Shown: piece by piece, positions 16,466 through 26,131 of the stretch
Layout of the letters: every line of letters starts with the position of its first letter
Numbering within the stretch: position 1 is the stretch's first letter
DNA from: JAWKVD01 sp041398225
GTDB lineage: Bacteria > Pseudomonadota > Alphaproteobacteria > Caulobacterales > Hyphomonadaceae
DNA: 64,000 nucleotides
Direction: 5' to 3'
NCBI GenBank assembly: GCA_041398225.1
Contig: JAWKVD010000018.1
Location: 13,999 to 77,998, forward strand
Position numbers and translations under genes: made by a program
The notes under the pieces: generated by a model
The model's database searches: none
Seen by the model: only the letters and a program-made list of their open reading frames with translations
What the model was told of the DNA's origin: nothing

Positions 16466-16581
16466 GTGTCATCCTCCAGCGGCGTCGGGAAACGCTCATG
16501 TTCTCGGGTCAACGGCTATCGGGCGGCGCCGGACCGGTCAAGGTGAGGGAGCGAGGCGACCGATGAAGAACGTCTGCGGCG

Positions 16582-16806
16582 TCAGCGAAGCCCGAGCCGT
16601 CCGCCCTCGACATGCAGCCCGGCGAGCGACATGGCGTGGACGCCGGCTAGGAATATCGCCGCGCCGCTGAACAACATGATGTAGCGCCAGGGGATCCAGC
16701 GCACGCGCACCGTGTCGCGCCGGGGGCGTGACGACCGCCACAGCGACAGGAGAAGCAGCGCAAACGCCACGGCCAGGGCCAGGAGGGTGATGGAAAGCTC
16801 GGACAT
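16582..16806 (-). CDS. Small two-helix membrane protein
   Basis: A 74-residue protein. Hydrophobic segments lie at about 4-22 (SITLLALAVAFALLLLSLW) and 42-62, separated by a basic loop SSRPRRDTVRVRWIPWRY, so the loop is probably cytoplasmic. No family recognised. It lies 46 bases downstream of the start side of the glycosyltransferase gene on the same strand, and no strong ribosome site is seen. Confidence 0.5.
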   Translation of the reverse strand: MSELSITLLALAVAFALLLLSLWRSSRPRRDTVRVRWIPWRYIMLFSGAAIFLAGVHAMSLAGLHVEGGRLGLR

Positions 16807-16852
16807 GCGCGCTCAGTTAGCGCGTCGTTCCGATCCAGGGAAGCGGGCATAG

Positions 16853-18322
16853 TCAGGGGAGAGGTTTCCATGGCGGCCGCGAGCGCCCGTGCGGGGTCTT
16901 GGCCCAGTAGTGGGGGCTCGTCTTCAGCTCCCACAGGGCGCAGGCGGCGGCGACCGACATCAGCGGCCAGTAGAACGGCAGAAGAAGGTAAGCGGCGATA
17001 GGGCGATCTTTGGTCGGCGCGGCCAGCGCCGAACCCAGCACGCTGCCATAACCGGCCCCCAGCAGCGCCCCATGCCATGCCTCGAACCCCGCATTAGGAA
17101 GAAGAAACGCCAGAAATATCCAGATCAGGGTGGGGCCATGCGCGGCCGCGGCCAGTATGGACCCGCCCAATACGAGGTTGATGGCCAGATAGCGAAGCAG
17201 GCCGAGTTCGCGGATTGCATCTAGCGGCCGGCGGTTCAGCACGAGCCAGGTTTGCATATGCCCTTTCATCCAGCGGGTCCGCTGACGCAGCCAGACGCCG
17301 GCGCCCGTTGGCGCTTCCTCCAGCGTCGGCGCATGAACGATCCGGGCGCTGCAACCGTCGCGCGCGAGACGTATGCCGAGATCGGCGTCTTCCGTGACGT
17401 TCCAGGCGTCCCAGCCGCCGGCCGCCAGCAGACGATCCCGCCGGAAAAAATTGCTGGTGCCGCCCAAAGTCAGCGGCACGTTGACGCGAGTGAGAAACGA
17501 CAGCCACACGCGAAAATGGATCGCATACTCGATCTCGAACTGGCGCGCGATCCAGCTGTCTGCGCCGTTGTGCGCGGCAAGCGGCGCCTGAACCACGGCG
17601 AGATTTTTCGGCCCGGATTGAAACGCCGCGACAACTTCAAGAAGTTGGTTGGCCTCAGGCAGGTCCTCCGCGTCGTAGACCCCGACGAGGTCGCCGGTCG
17701 CTTCCAGCAGGCCGTAGTTGAGCGCGCGCGGTTTTGTTCTGGGCTCTCCCGGTGGGACGGGAACGATCCGGACGTGAGCCGGCAAGGAGCTGACGGTAAG
17801 GGCTTCCAGGGTCTCCTCGTCGTCGAACTCGACAAGCAGCAGAACCTCAAGACGGTCGGCCGGGTACTTCAGTCGGCTCACCGCTCTCACGAACTGCGCG
17901 GCGACCTCCTTCTCCTTGTGCAGCGGGGCGAGGATGGTGATGGTCGGCGGGGACGCGGCGCCGATCGCATCGGCGAGCTGAGCTGGAGCGCCGGGCCGCC
18001 GGTCGAGCAACGCAACGATCGTCGCCGCGATCCGAATGCAGATGATGGCGGAGAACACCGCGGTCAGTATCGCCGCGAGCGCCGCTCCCAACGCGGCTGG
18101 AGCAAGAACGAGCATCACGCCGGCGGCGCCGAGCAGCGCCCATACGCCGGACCGTTGTCCGGGCGAAAGGCCGGTTCGTGCGGAACGTTCGGGGCGGCCG
18201 TCGGCAAGCCCCATGCTGGCGAAACGCAGTGCGCGCGCGTCTTCAAGGCGGCGCGCCAACCGCTGCTCACGGTCGTCGGACGCATCGCCCCACGCGGCGC
18301 GGTCCTCGCTCGATCTGCCCAA
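16853..18322 (-). CDS. Membrane family 2 glycosyltransferase
   Basis: A 489-residue GT2 enzyme with a hydrophobic pair at about 60-105, a GT-A catalytic domain, and further membrane segments from about 375 to 470. Motifs seen: ITILAPLHKEKEV opening, DAEDLPE (metal-binding DxD type), TEDADLG (catalytic TED) and RQRTRWMKGH (the Q/RxxRW acceptor motif). This is the architecture of processive or polyprenyl glycan synthases of the inner membrane. Product unknown. The start is a TTG at 18322 with GGGGA 4 bases before it; an ATG at 18214 is the alternative. Confidence 0.85.
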   Translation of the reverse strand: MGRSSEDRAAWGDASDDREQRLARRLEDARALRFASMGLADGRPERSARTGLSPGQRSGVWALLGAAGVMLVLAPAALGAALAAILTAVFSAIICIRIAATIVALLDRRPGAPAQLADAIGAASPPTITILAPLHKEKEVAAQFVRAVSRLKYPADRLEVLLLVEFDDEETLEALTVSSLPAHVRIVPVPPGEPRTKPRALNYGLLEATGDLVGVYDAEDLPEANQLLEVVAAFQSGPKNLAVVQAPLAAHNGADSWIARQFEIEYAIHFRVWLSFLTRVNVPLTLGGTSNFFRRDRLLAAGGWDAWNVTEDADLGIRLARDGCSARIVHAPTLEEAPTGAGVWLRQRTRWMKGHMQTWLVLNRRPLDAIRELGLLRYLAINLVLGGSILAAAAHGPTLIWIFLAFLLPNAGFEAWHGALLGAGYGSVLGSALAAPTKDRPIAAYLLLPFYWPLMSVAAACALWELKTSPHYWAKTPHGRSRPPWKPLP

Positions 18323-18439
18323 GAAGTCCCCCCGTCCCCAACCCTTTCTTCAATACTCGATGCGGCTGGACGCGCAAGTCTGCGGTATCTTGCGCCGCTA
18401 TCAGTTTGCGCTTGCACGCGCCGAACGACCGGGGAACAT

Positions 18440-19474
18440 GTGACCGCCATGAATTTTGCTTCCGACACAACCGCGCCGGTTCACCCAAAGATTCTGTCCG
18501 CGCTCGCAAAGGCGAATGACGGGTACAGCGCCAGTTATGGCGAGGATGAATGGTCGCGCGCCGCGCGGGACGCGTTGGCCGGTGTGTTCGAAACCGACCT
18601 GGACGTCTGGCTGGTCGCATCGGGGACGGCCTCCAACGCGCTGGCGCTTTCGGTCCTGTGCCCGCCCACGGGCGCGATCGCCTGCCATCGCGAAGCGCAC
18701 ATCGAACGCGATGAGCGCGGCGCCCCGGAGTTTTTCACCGGCGGCGGCAAGCTGGCGCTGCTCGATGGAGATCACGGCCGTATAGATTTCGGCGCGCTCG
18801 AACGGGCGGTCGTCGCGAACAACCCGGACTTCGTGCACGAGACGCCGCTGCATGCGCTCAGCCTGTCCAATCTGACGGAATGCGGCACGGCCTACTCCGC
18901 GGAAGACCTTCGTGCACGCGCTGCGCTGGCGCATGCCCACGGTCTGCGCGTTCACCTCGACGGCGCGAGGTTCGCGAACGCCGTCGCAAGTCTCGGCGCC
19001 TCGCCCGCCGATCTCAGCTGGCGAGCCGGCGTCGATGTCCTCAGCTTCGGGGCCAGCAAGAACGGCGCGATCGGTTGCGAGGCGATCGTTCTTTTTGGAG
19101 AGGCGAGGGAGGCGTTCGCGGGGCTGAAAGTCAGGGCGAAGCGCGCCGGCCATATGCCGGCCAAATTGCGGTTCACGGCGGCGCAGATGTGCGCCTATCT
19201 CGAAGACGGGTTGTGGCTGGAGCTGGCCGGCGTAGCGAACAAGGCGGCCGCAAAGCTGGCCGCTTCCCTGGAGCAGGCGTGCGGCGCGGAGCTGGCCCAT
19301 CCGCTCGATGGAAACCAGCTGTTCGTAAGCCTGCCGCAGCCGGTCCAGCAGCGGTTGTCCGAAGCCGGCGCGCGCTTTTATCCCTGGCTCGACGGGTCTT
19401 GCCGGTTCGTTTGCTCGTGGTCGACGACAGACGAAGATATTCATTCTCTTGCGGAAATTGCCCGGAAGTCTTGA
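18440..19474 (+). CDS. Low-specificity L-threonine aldolase family PLP enzyme
   Basis: A 344-residue fold-type I PLP enzyme of the beta-eliminating lyase/threonine aldolase family, which splits L-threonine or allo-threonine into glycine and acetaldehyde. Seen: NFASDTTAPVHPKILSAL at the start, SGTASNALAL, HLDGARFANA (PLP-binding Asp) and SFGASKNGAIGCEAIV with the Schiff-base lysine. A GTG at 18440 has GGGGA in front of it; the ATG at 18449 would drop three residues. Its product glycine would feed the glycine cleavage system encoded in this window. Confidence 0.88.
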   Translation: MTAMNFASDTTAPVHPKILSALAKANDGYSASYGEDEWSRAARDALAGVFETDLDVWLVASGTASNALALSVLCPPTGAIACHREAHIERDERGAPEFFTGGGKLALLDGDHGRIDFGALERAVVANNPDFVHETPLHALSLSNLTECGTAYSAEDLRARAALAHAHGLRVHLDGARFANAVASLGASPADLSWRAGVDVLSFGASKNGAIGCEAIVLFGEAREAFAGLKVRAKRAGHMPAKLRFTAAQMCAYLEDGLWLELAGVANKAAAKLAASLEQACGAELAHPLDGNQLFVSLPQPVQQRLSEAGARFYPWLDGSCRFVCSWSTTDEDIHSLAEIARKS

Positions 19475-19589
19475 TGGTGAGCCGTATTGTCACCGCTATG
19501 CTGCAAGCCGGCGGGACTCCTTAAGCAAATGTAGACCTCGATATTTTACGTTGTTCCTTCGGGTCATCGTTGGGGCGACAGGAAGCCAA

Positions 19590-21917
19590 GTGAGCTGGCG
19601 CTGGCTTAAGGAAAGCGTGCTGGGACCGATCGGGGTCCCCGAGCCGTACAGGCAAGACGTGCGGGCGAACCTGCACGCCCGCTTTCTGCAGTTCACGACC
19701 GTCGCCAATACCTACGGCCTCATCGTGGCGTCGGTTATGGTGCTTATCCTGCTTCAGGACCATCACGGGCTTGCCGAACACATCGTGCCGATCGGCGTCG
19801 CCTGGTTCGGCGCGCTGGCCCTGATCGTGAATCAGGTCCGGGGAGACGTGCGAGATCCCGCATCCATTTCTGTGAGCCGCATTCTGATCGGAACGACGGT
19901 TGCGTCGTGCGTCTGGGGCAGCCTGATCTTCACCGTGATAAATCACGCTCAGCCGGAGCAGGATCTCTATGTGGGCCTGTTCATCGCGTGCGTTTTTTGC
20001 GCCGGCGCTTTCGCGCGCTCCAGCATGCCCGCCTCGGCGCTTATCTATTCGTGCGTTCTTGCGGCCAGCATCATGTTGGCGCTTGTTCTGGACAAGCGCG
20101 ATGGCTTGCTTCAGTTCGCATTCCTGCTGGGCGCATCCGTGATCGGCTTGCAGCTTTTTTCGATCCTTGCGGCCAGGCGCCGGGCGGGACGCATAGCGAG
20201 CCTCAGGGCGCTTGAGCGATCGCATGAAATTGCAGCGCTTCAATTGCAGGAGTTCGAGGCGCAATCGGCGGACTGGATGTGGAGGATCGACGACGACGGT
20301 CGTCTGGTCGACGTTTCCCCGAAATTCGCCCAGGCTGCCGGCGCCGATGCGACGCTGTTGCAGGGCGAACGCTTTCTTGCGCTCTTCGCGCCGGAAGCCG
20401 AGGAGCATTTCGACGCGCTGCTGCGGTCGCGCCGGGCTTTCCGCGATATGACTTTCGAGATCCAAGTTCCGCGCGGTTCGCGGTGGTGGTCGATCAGCGG
20501 AACGCCGACAACCGACGGCGGTTACAAGGGCGTGTGCTCGGACGTCACCCGCCGCCACGAGGCGGAAACGAAAGCCGCCTTCGTGAGCGAGTTCGATCAC
20601 CTCACCGGCCTGTCCAATCGCGCCGCCCTTGTGCAGCAACTCGAAGCCGCTTGTGCGGGCGCGTCCGGGCCGGGCGACGAATTCGCGTTGCTCTATGTCG
20701 ACATCGACAGCTTCAAGACAGTCAACGACACCCACGGCCACGCAGCGGGCGATGAGTTTCTCAAGGAGATCGCCGAGCGCTTGCAGGACGCCGCCGGCGA
20801 GGATGCTTTCGTATCGAGGCTGGGAGGCGATGAGTTTGCGGTGCTTCTTCGCGCCTCCTCCCGCGACATGGCCGACGAGATCGCGGACCATGCGCTGGAC
20901 GCCATGCTGGCGCCCGTCATTGTGGGTGGACGAGAGATATTGGGCAGCGGCTCCATCGGCGCGGTGATCGGTCCGGGCGACGGCGCTGACGCGGCCACGC
21001 TTTTGAAACATGCGGAACTCGCGCTCTATCGCGCCAAGGCGCAAGGGCGCGGATGTAGCCGCTTCTTCGAGGGGGGGATGGAGGCGGATGCGCGGCAACG
21101 TGCCGATCTGGAATCCGATCTGCGCCGCGCGCTGTTCACCGACGCGATGGACCTGCATTTCCAGCCGCTCGTCGATACCCGAAGCGGCAGGGTGTGCGCC
21201 TACGAAACCTTGTTGCGCTGGAACCGTCCGGGGCACGGGCTTGTTTCGCCGGTCGCCTTCATCGGTTGCGCCGAGGAGACCGGCATCATCGTTCCGCTGG
21301 GGGAATGGGTGATCCGCAACGCGGTGAAGGAAGCCGCCCAGTGGCGCGACGATGTCACCGTCGCCGTCAATCTGTCGCCGGAGCAGATGCGCAACCCTTC
21401 AATCGTGCAGGTCGTGGTGTCGGCTCTGTCGTCTGCTGAACTCGATCCGGGACGGCTTGAAATCGAGATAACGGAATCGGTGTTGATGAAGGACAGCGAG
21501 GCCAATCTCCGCACGCTCCACGCGTTGCGAGAGGTCGGCGTGAAGATCGCGCTGGACGATTTTGGAACCGGCTTCTCTTCGCTCAGCTATCTGCGCACCT
21601 TCCCGTTCGACAAGCTGAAGATCGATCAGAGCTTCGTTCGCGACATTCACAAGACCCCGGAAAACCAGGCGATCGTTCGCGCCATCATCTCGCTTGCGCG
21701 CGATCTCGGAATGCGTTGCACGGCCGAAGGCGTCGAGAACGAGCAGCAGGCCGCGATACTGGCGAGCCTCGGCTGTACGGAAGTGCAGGGCTATTTGTTC
21801 AGCCGACCGGTTCCCGCCGCCGAACTCCCGAAGAAGCCGGCGGCGCAGAGCGCGGATGCGCCGAATGCCGACGTACGAAATCTTGCGTCGCGGCGCACGG
21901 CCGCCGGCCCCAACTGA
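19590..21917 (+). CDS. Membrane PAS-GGDEF-EAL cyclic-di-GMP protein
   Basis: A 775-residue protein: several membrane helices at about 35-215, a PAS domain at about 226-335 (ADWMWRIDDDGRLVDVSP... GVCSDVTRRHEAE), a GGDEF domain at 345-500 and an EAL domain at 510-765. The cyclase site is intact (SRLGGDEFAV, about 409-418). In the phosphodiesterase domain the signature reads ETL rather than EAL, but the metal and base residues are present: NLSPEQ, ITESVL, DDFGTGFSSL, KIDQSFV, EGVENEQQ and QGYLFSRP. Both activities are possible. The start is GTG with AGGA 6 bases upstream. Likely links a membrane or redox/ligand signal through PAS to c-di-GMP levels. Confidence 0.9.
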   Translation: MSWRWLKESVLGPIGVPEPYRQDVRANLHARFLQFTTVANTYGLIVASVMVLILLQDHHGLAEHIVPIGVAWFGALALIVNQVRGDVRDPASISVSRILIGTTVASCVWGSLIFTVINHAQPEQDLYVGLFIACVFCAGAFARSSMPASALIYSCVLAASIMLALVLDKRDGLLQFAFLLGASVIGLQLFSILAARRRAGRIASLRALERSHEIAALQLQEFEAQSADWMWRIDDDGRLVDVSPKFAQAAGADATLLQGERFLALFAPEAEEHFDALLRSRRAFRDMTFEIQVPRGSRWWSISGTPTTDGGYKGVCSDVTRRHEAETKAAFVSEFDHLTGLSNRAALVQQLEAACAGASGPGDEFALLYVDIDSFKTVNDTHGHAAGDEFLKEIAERLQDAAGEDAFVSRLGGDEFAVLLRASSRDMADEIADHALDAMLAPVIVGGREILGSGSIGAVIGPGDGADAATLLKHAELALYRAKAQGRGCSRFFEGGMEADARQRADLESDLRRALFTDAMDLHFQPLVDTRSGRVCAYETLLRWNRPGHGLVSPVAFIGCAEETGIIVPLGEWVIRNAVKEAAQWRDDVTVAVNLSPEQMRNPSIVQVVVSALSSAELDPGRLEIEITESVLMKDSEANLRTLHALREVGVKIALDDFGTGFSSLSYLRTFPFDKLKIDQSFVRDIHKTPENQAIVRAIISLARDLGMRCTAEGVENEQQAAILASLGCTEVQGYLFSRPVPAAELPKKPAAQSADAPNADVRNLASRRTAAGPN

Positions 21918-21923
21918 GCGCTC

Positions 21924-23225
21924 TCAGCGGTACTCGATCCGCTTGCCCTTCGTCGTGACCTTGTTGCAGCGCCCCTGGATCACGTCGTTCGCCCACACGC
22001 ACTCGCGCGCGGAGCCGTCCGGGAAGGTCTCGACGCCTTTGCCGTTGCGCTTGCCCTGCATATAGGTCCCGTCGAACCGCACGCCGTCGGACCCAATGAT
22101 CGTAACGGGGCCGTTCAGAACGCCTTCGGTCCACTGGCCGTCGAACGTGGCGTTCGGTCCGGTGTCCACGGCGTGACCGTTTGGCCGGTGATCGAGGAAG
22201 TCTCCCGTGATGGTTCGGCCGTCGGGATAGGTGAGCGTGCCGGGCCCGACCTGTTTGTCGTCGACGAACGTTCCGCTGAAGCGTCGTCCGTCGCCGAAGG
22301 TGGCTTCGCCCTGACCCTGGCGCTTGCCGTTCGCGAAGACGCCTTCGAATGCGTATGAGCCGTCGGCGTAGGAGAGTCGCCCCGGACCGTTGCGCTGATC
22401 GTCTTTCCAGGCGCCGGAATAGGTCCATGCGTTGCCTGCGCCGATATAGGCGCCCTGGCCGGAGCGTTGATCCCTGACCCATTCGCCCTCGTAGCGCGCG
22501 CCGTCCGGATAGATCATCGTGCCGACGCCGTCGCGCAGCCCGTTCTTGAATTGACCGTCGTAGATGAGCCCGTTGGAGTAAACGAGCCGACCGCTGCCTT
22601 CACGCTTGCCGTTGATGTAGTCGCCTTCATAGGTCTGCCCGGACGGCGTCGTTTCCTTGATGCGGCCCATAGGCTGATCATCCCGGAACGAGCCTTCGAT
22701 GCGATAGCCGTCCCTGCACGCGTAAACCCCTTGGCCGCTGCGCTTTCCGCCTGAATAGTCGCCGGTGTAGGTGCATCCGTTGGTGAGCGTTTCCTGGCCT
22801 TTGCCTTCACGCATGAAGTCGAGGTCGATGTTTCTCAGCTCCGCAACGCCGCCCTGTTCGGCGCACGCGCATGGCAGGGTCGCCGAAACGCTTGTTCCCG
22901 CTTCGACATAACCGAGATCGCGTTGGGGGCCGGTGAACTCAGCGCCCCGTTTGCACGCGAAGATTGCGTTGCGGGCGACGGCCGTCCCGGAGCTGGCGCT
23001 CTTGTTGGTGAACTGAATTTCGACATTGGAGCCGTCGCAGGCGGCGGCCGGCGTCGAACGCCAGCGAACCTCCTTGCCGTCCGACCACATCAGCGGCTCC
23101 CGCCAGTCTCCGGCGGTTTGCTGGGCCAAAGCGGGGCTTCCGGCTGCTGCTGACAGCGCGAGCGCCGCGAACATCAGGGCGGGAAGGGCGAACCCCGGCT
23201 TCAGGGCGGCGCCGAACCTGGACAT
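21924..23225 (-). CDS. Exported MORN-repeat protein
   Basis: A 433-residue protein. The signal peptide LPALMFAALALSAAAGSPALA ends near residue 34. An N-terminal domain of about 110 residues with five Cys (including LPCACAEQGG) follows, then about 11 MORN repeats of 22-24 residues (YEGDYINGKREGSGRLVYSNG and similar) to the end. MORN repeats form an extended beta sheet and mediate binding; in bacteria their targets are mostly unknown. GGAG at 7 bases supports the ATG at 23225, and upstream in-frame ATGs add no sensible signal peptide. Its stop lies 6 bases from that of the convergent c-di-GMP gene. Confidence 0.88.
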   Translation of the reverse strand: MSRFGAALKPGFALPALMFAALALSAAAGSPALAQQTAGDWREPLMWSDGKEVRWRSTPAAACDGSNVEIQFTNKSASSGTAVARNAIFACKRGAEFTGPQRDLGYVEAGTSVSATLPCACAEQGGVAELRNIDLDFMREGKGQETLTNGCTYTGDYSGGKRSGQGVYACRDGYRIEGSFRDDQPMGRIKETTPSGQTYEGDYINGKREGSGRLVYSNGLIYDGQFKNGLRDGVGTMIYPDGARYEGEWVRDQRSGQGAYIGAGNAWTYSGAWKDDQRNGPGRLSYADGSYAFEGVFANGKRQGQGEATFGDGRRFSGTFVDDKQVGPGTLTYPDGRTITGDFLDHRPNGHAVDTGPNATFDGQWTEGVLNGPVTIIGSDGVRFDGTYMQGKRNGKGVETFPDGSARECVWANDVIQGRCNKVTTKGKRIEYR

Positions 23226-23445
23226 GGCGATACTCCGGACTGGGGTGCGCGACCGCCGCACCCGGCTTGATGGCTTGTATAGAGTGCGTTGAAGGATTGC
23301 AGAAATATGGCGCACATGCGGAGAGATGGCGGGCGGCTCGCCGCCGGCTGAGCCATGCGACAAGACCACGCAAACCGCACGGGAAGACCTGATTTCGCCA
23401 GAATTCCGGGCAAAAGTCCCGCAAAACAATACGCTGGAGGTCTGA

Positions 23446-23664
23446 ATGGGTTTGGTGAAGGTGAATGCAGCGGTGCTCGCCGGAGCGGCGTTCCTCGTCG
23501 TGACAGGTTGCGGTCACACGATGGAGCAGCGCGCCGCCACGGGCGCTGCGGCGGGCGCGATTCTCGGCGGTCCCGTGGGCGCCGCGGTCGGCGCCGGGGT
23601 CGGGGCGGTGATCGATAAGATCGAGGGCGATCAGAACGACGCCGACGACAGCGTCTTCCAATAG
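23446..23664 (+). CDS. Small lipoprotein with glycine zipper
   Basis: A 72-residue protein. The signal ends FLVVTGC (lipobox Cys at about 22), followed by a glycine-zipper stretch ATGAAAGAILGGPVGAAVGAG and an acidic tail. This resembles small YMGG-like/Rick_17kDa-type lipoproteins that insert in or line the outer membrane. GGAGG at 5 bases supports the start. Divergent from the MORN gene across about 220 bases; function unknown. Confidence 0.82.
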   Translation: MGLVKVNAAVLAGAAFLVVTGCGHTMEQRAATGAAAGAILGGPVGAAVGAGVGAVIDKIEGDQNDADDSVFQ

Positions 23665-23777
23665 CCAAAAGGCGTTGAAGGTCCGGGTGACCTGTGGTGG
23701 ACCCCGACCGTCGCTCAGCCTATATCCGCAACCCAGCTTTGGTTTGCTACGGGCCTTGACCCCGCAGGAGACGCGAC

Positions 23778-25049
23778 ATGACGACCATCATCGGACCGCG
23801 AGGCGGCCCGCCCACCACCGAATCCGCCAGTCCCCCGCTCGACGAGCTTTGCGATTTGTCGCGGCTTGGCGAGGTAGATCTGTCGGGCGCAGACCTTGAT
23901 CTTGGCTTTGACAAACCGCGCAGCGAGACCCGCGTGGTCGCGGCGATGTCGGGCGGCGTCGATAGTTCGGTCACCGCAGCTCTCCTGAAATACGCCGGCT
24001 ATGACGTCGTCGGCGTCACGCTGCAATTGTACGATCACGGCGCCGCGCTGAAGAAACAGGGCGCGTGCTGCGCTGGCCAGGACATCCACGACGCGCGCCG
24101 CGTGGCGGAAGCGCTCGGCATTCCGCATTACGTTCTCGACTACGAATCGCGGTTCCGCGAGCAGGTGATGGAAGACTTCGCGGACACCTATCTGAAGGGC
24201 GCGACGCCCATTCCCTGCGTGCGCTGCAACCAGACGGTGAAGTTCAAAGACCTGCTGGCCACGTCGCGCGATCTTGGCGCCGACTGCATGGCGACCGGCC
24301 ATTACATTCGACGTATCGTCGACGCGAACGGCGTGGCGCAGCTTGCGCGTGCGGCGGATGCGGATCGAGACCAGTCCTACTTCCTGTTCGCCACCACGCG
24401 TGACCAGCTCGATTTCCTGCGTTTCCCGCTCGGCGGCATGCGTAAGCCGGACGTTCGGCGGGCGGCGTCCGCGCTCGGCCTGCAGGTCGCGGCCAAACCG
24501 GACAGTCAGGACATCTGCTTTGTACCGCAAGGGCGCTACACCGACATCGTCGAGAAGCTGCGGCCGGGCGCCAGCGAACCGGGCGACATCGTGCATCTCG
24601 ACGGTCGTGTGTTGGGGCGCCACGAAGGCGTGATCCGCTACACGATTGGGCAGCGACGAGGCATCGGCGTCGCGACGGGTGAACCCATTTTCGTTGTAAA
24701 GATCGACGCCCCGAACCGTCGCGTGATCGTCGGACCGCGCGAAGCGCTGGCGACGCATGCTCTGGTGATCGGAGAGGCCAACTGGCTGGGTAAGGGAAGC
24801 CTCGAAGCTGCGTGCGATGCCGGAACGCCCGCGCTGGCGCGCGTCCGCTCGACGCGCGCGCCGGTTGCGGGGCGCATGGCCATGGTGACGGGCGACGACG
24901 GACGACCCGCGCCGGGTTTTGTATTTGATCAGCCGGAGGAGGGCGTGGCGCCCGGGCAGGCCTGCGTGCTTTATGCGGCGCCGGACGCCGACATCGTACT
25001 GGGCGGAGGATTCATCGCGATGACGGTAAGCGCCGCGGATGCGGCCTAG
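23778..25049 (+). CDS. mnmA: tRNA-specific 2-thiouridylase
   Basis: A 423-residue enzyme that thiolates U34 of tRNA-Lys, -Glu and -Gln. The ATP PP-loop AMSGGVDSSVTAALL lies after a 50-residue N-terminal extension. The catalytic cysteine is in TPIPCVRCNQTVKFKDLL and the second in SQDICFVPQGRY; YTIGQRRGIGVATGEP marks the central domain. The extra N-terminal segment is common in alphaproteobacterial MnmA. The stop shares a CTAG with the stop of the convergent MOSC gene. Confidence 0.95.
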   Translation: MTTIIGPRGGPPTTESASPPLDELCDLSRLGEVDLSGADLDLGFDKPRSETRVVAAMSGGVDSSVTAALLKYAGYDVVGVTLQLYDHGAALKKQGACCAGQDIHDARRVAEALGIPHYVLDYESRFREQVMEDFADTYLKGATPIPCVRCNQTVKFKDLLATSRDLGADCMATGHYIRRIVDANGVAQLARAADADRDQSYFLFATTRDQLDFLRFPLGGMRKPDVRRAASALGLQVAAKPDSQDICFVPQGRYTDIVEKLRPGASEPGDIVHLDGRVLGRHEGVIRYTIGQRRGIGVATGEPIFVVKIDAPNRRVIVGPREALATHALVIGEANWLGKGSLEAACDAGTPALARVRSTRAPVAGRMAMVTGDDGRPAPGFVFDQPEEGVAPGQACVLYAAPDADIVLGGGFIAMTVSAADAA

Positions 25050-25681
25050 CCGCCTACGATCATTGCACGCCATGCCTGAGAGAGGGCGGAGTGCGCCGCG
25101 ATCTGCGCACGTACATCGCGGCTGAGTCTGCGGTTGAAGGCTGCATGGAAGGCCTCGCGCACCGTGGCGCCGTCACCCTCGAATATGCGGTCCATGGAGG
25201 CGTCGATCCGGACCTCTCCGGGCTCCAGCACGCGCAGGTACCAGCCGCAACGGCCGGAGATGGTCATCAACGCAGCAGCGTCGAGACGGCCAGAGTACAT
25301 CTGGAATTTGTAGCAGGGGCTGCGCGGCTGGCAGACTTCCAGCACAGTCTCCCCCCATTGGAAGCGGTCTCCGATACGCACGGTCGTTTCGTCGGCGCCT
25401 GAGACAGTGAGATTTTCGCCGAATGCGCCGGGCGCACAGGGGAACTGCATCTTGTCTCGCCACCATGGCCAGTTGTCGTCCGGATAGACATAGAGCGCCT
25501 TGTCGGCGCCGCCATGGACGGTGCGGTCCGCTTGTGCGTCGCCGACGATCCCATCGGGCGCAATCACGATCGTGTCAGTCTCGACCGGCGTCTTTCCAAT
25601 GGCGGAAATTACGGGGTCGCCGTCCTGTTCCCCGATCTGGGTCGGGGTTCCGGTGTTTACGGAAAGGAGAGCGAGGCGCAT
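25046..25681 (-). CDS. MOSC-domain protein (YiiM-like)
   Basis: A 211-residue MOSC domain protein. GIVGDAQADRTVHGGADKALYVYP is the family's beta-barrel core, and the conserved cysteine is in VCQPRSPCYKFQM (about residue 121). MOSC proteins bind molybdenum cofactor or carry sulfur; YiiM/YcbX relatives reduce N-hydroxylated compounds such as 6-hydroxylaminopurine. The C-terminal three-helix tail typical of YiiM (RRLSRDVRAQIAAHSALSQAW) is present. Stop codon overlaps that of mnmA. Confidence 0.9.
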   Translation of the reverse strand: MRLALLSVNTGTPTQIGEQDGDPVISAIGKTPVETDTIVIAPDGIVGDAQADRTVHGGADKALYVYPDDNWPWWRDKMQFPCAPGAFGENLTVSGADETTVRIGDRFQWGETVLEVCQPRSPCYKFQMYSGRLDAAALMTISGRCGWYLRVLEPGEVRIDASMDRIFEGDGATVREAFHAAFNRRLSRDVRAQIAAHSALSQAWRAMIVGG

Positions 25682-25844
25682 GCGGTCAGCCTAGCCGTCT
25701 GACCGCTGTCAGGCCAGCAAAATGCACGCCTCTCGCGGGTCATTGACGGAGGCTCTAACTCGCGCCTCACGTGCGCGCCCTTGATGATGCGCGGCGGCTG
25801 GGGTTCGATGGATGCAATGTCCAGGTGAGGTGAGGGGCGGCGCA

Positions 25845-26099
25845 ATGGCGGTGATGAAATCGGAACAAATCCTGACGGAGTCCCCGAAGTCGTTCGAGGA
25901 CGCCATCCAGGTCGCGGTTAGCCGGTTCGCCAAGACCGTTCGAAATCTGCGCTCGGCCTATGTCAACGAGATGTCCACGGTGATCGAAGGCGACAAGGTG
26001 GTCACCTATCGCGTCAATCTCCAGATGACGTTCGAAGTCGAGGACATGCCCGCCGCGGCGGCGCCGGCCCGGACGTCACGCAAGAAAAAGAGAAAATAG
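25845..26099 (+). CDS. Dodecin-family flavin-binding protein
   Basis: An 84-residue protein matching dodecin: ILTESPKSFEDAIQVAV for the helix, then TVRNLRSAYVNEMSTVIEGDKVVTYRVNLQMTF for the strands. Dodecins assemble into hollow dodecamers that store or buffer flavins. The usual flavin-stacking Trp of archaeal/bacterial dodecins (SPKSWEDA) is Phe here. An added basic Lys/Arg tail (RTSRKKKRK) is unusual. The ATG at 25845 gives the expected start. Confidence 0.87.
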   Translation: MAVMKSEQILTESPKSFEDAIQVAVSRFAKTVRNLRSAYVNEMSTVIEGDKVVTYRVNLQMTFEVEDMPAAAAPARTSRKKKRK

Positions 26100-26131
26100 T
26101 CCGATTGCGCCGATTGGCGGCTGTCCGGCGA

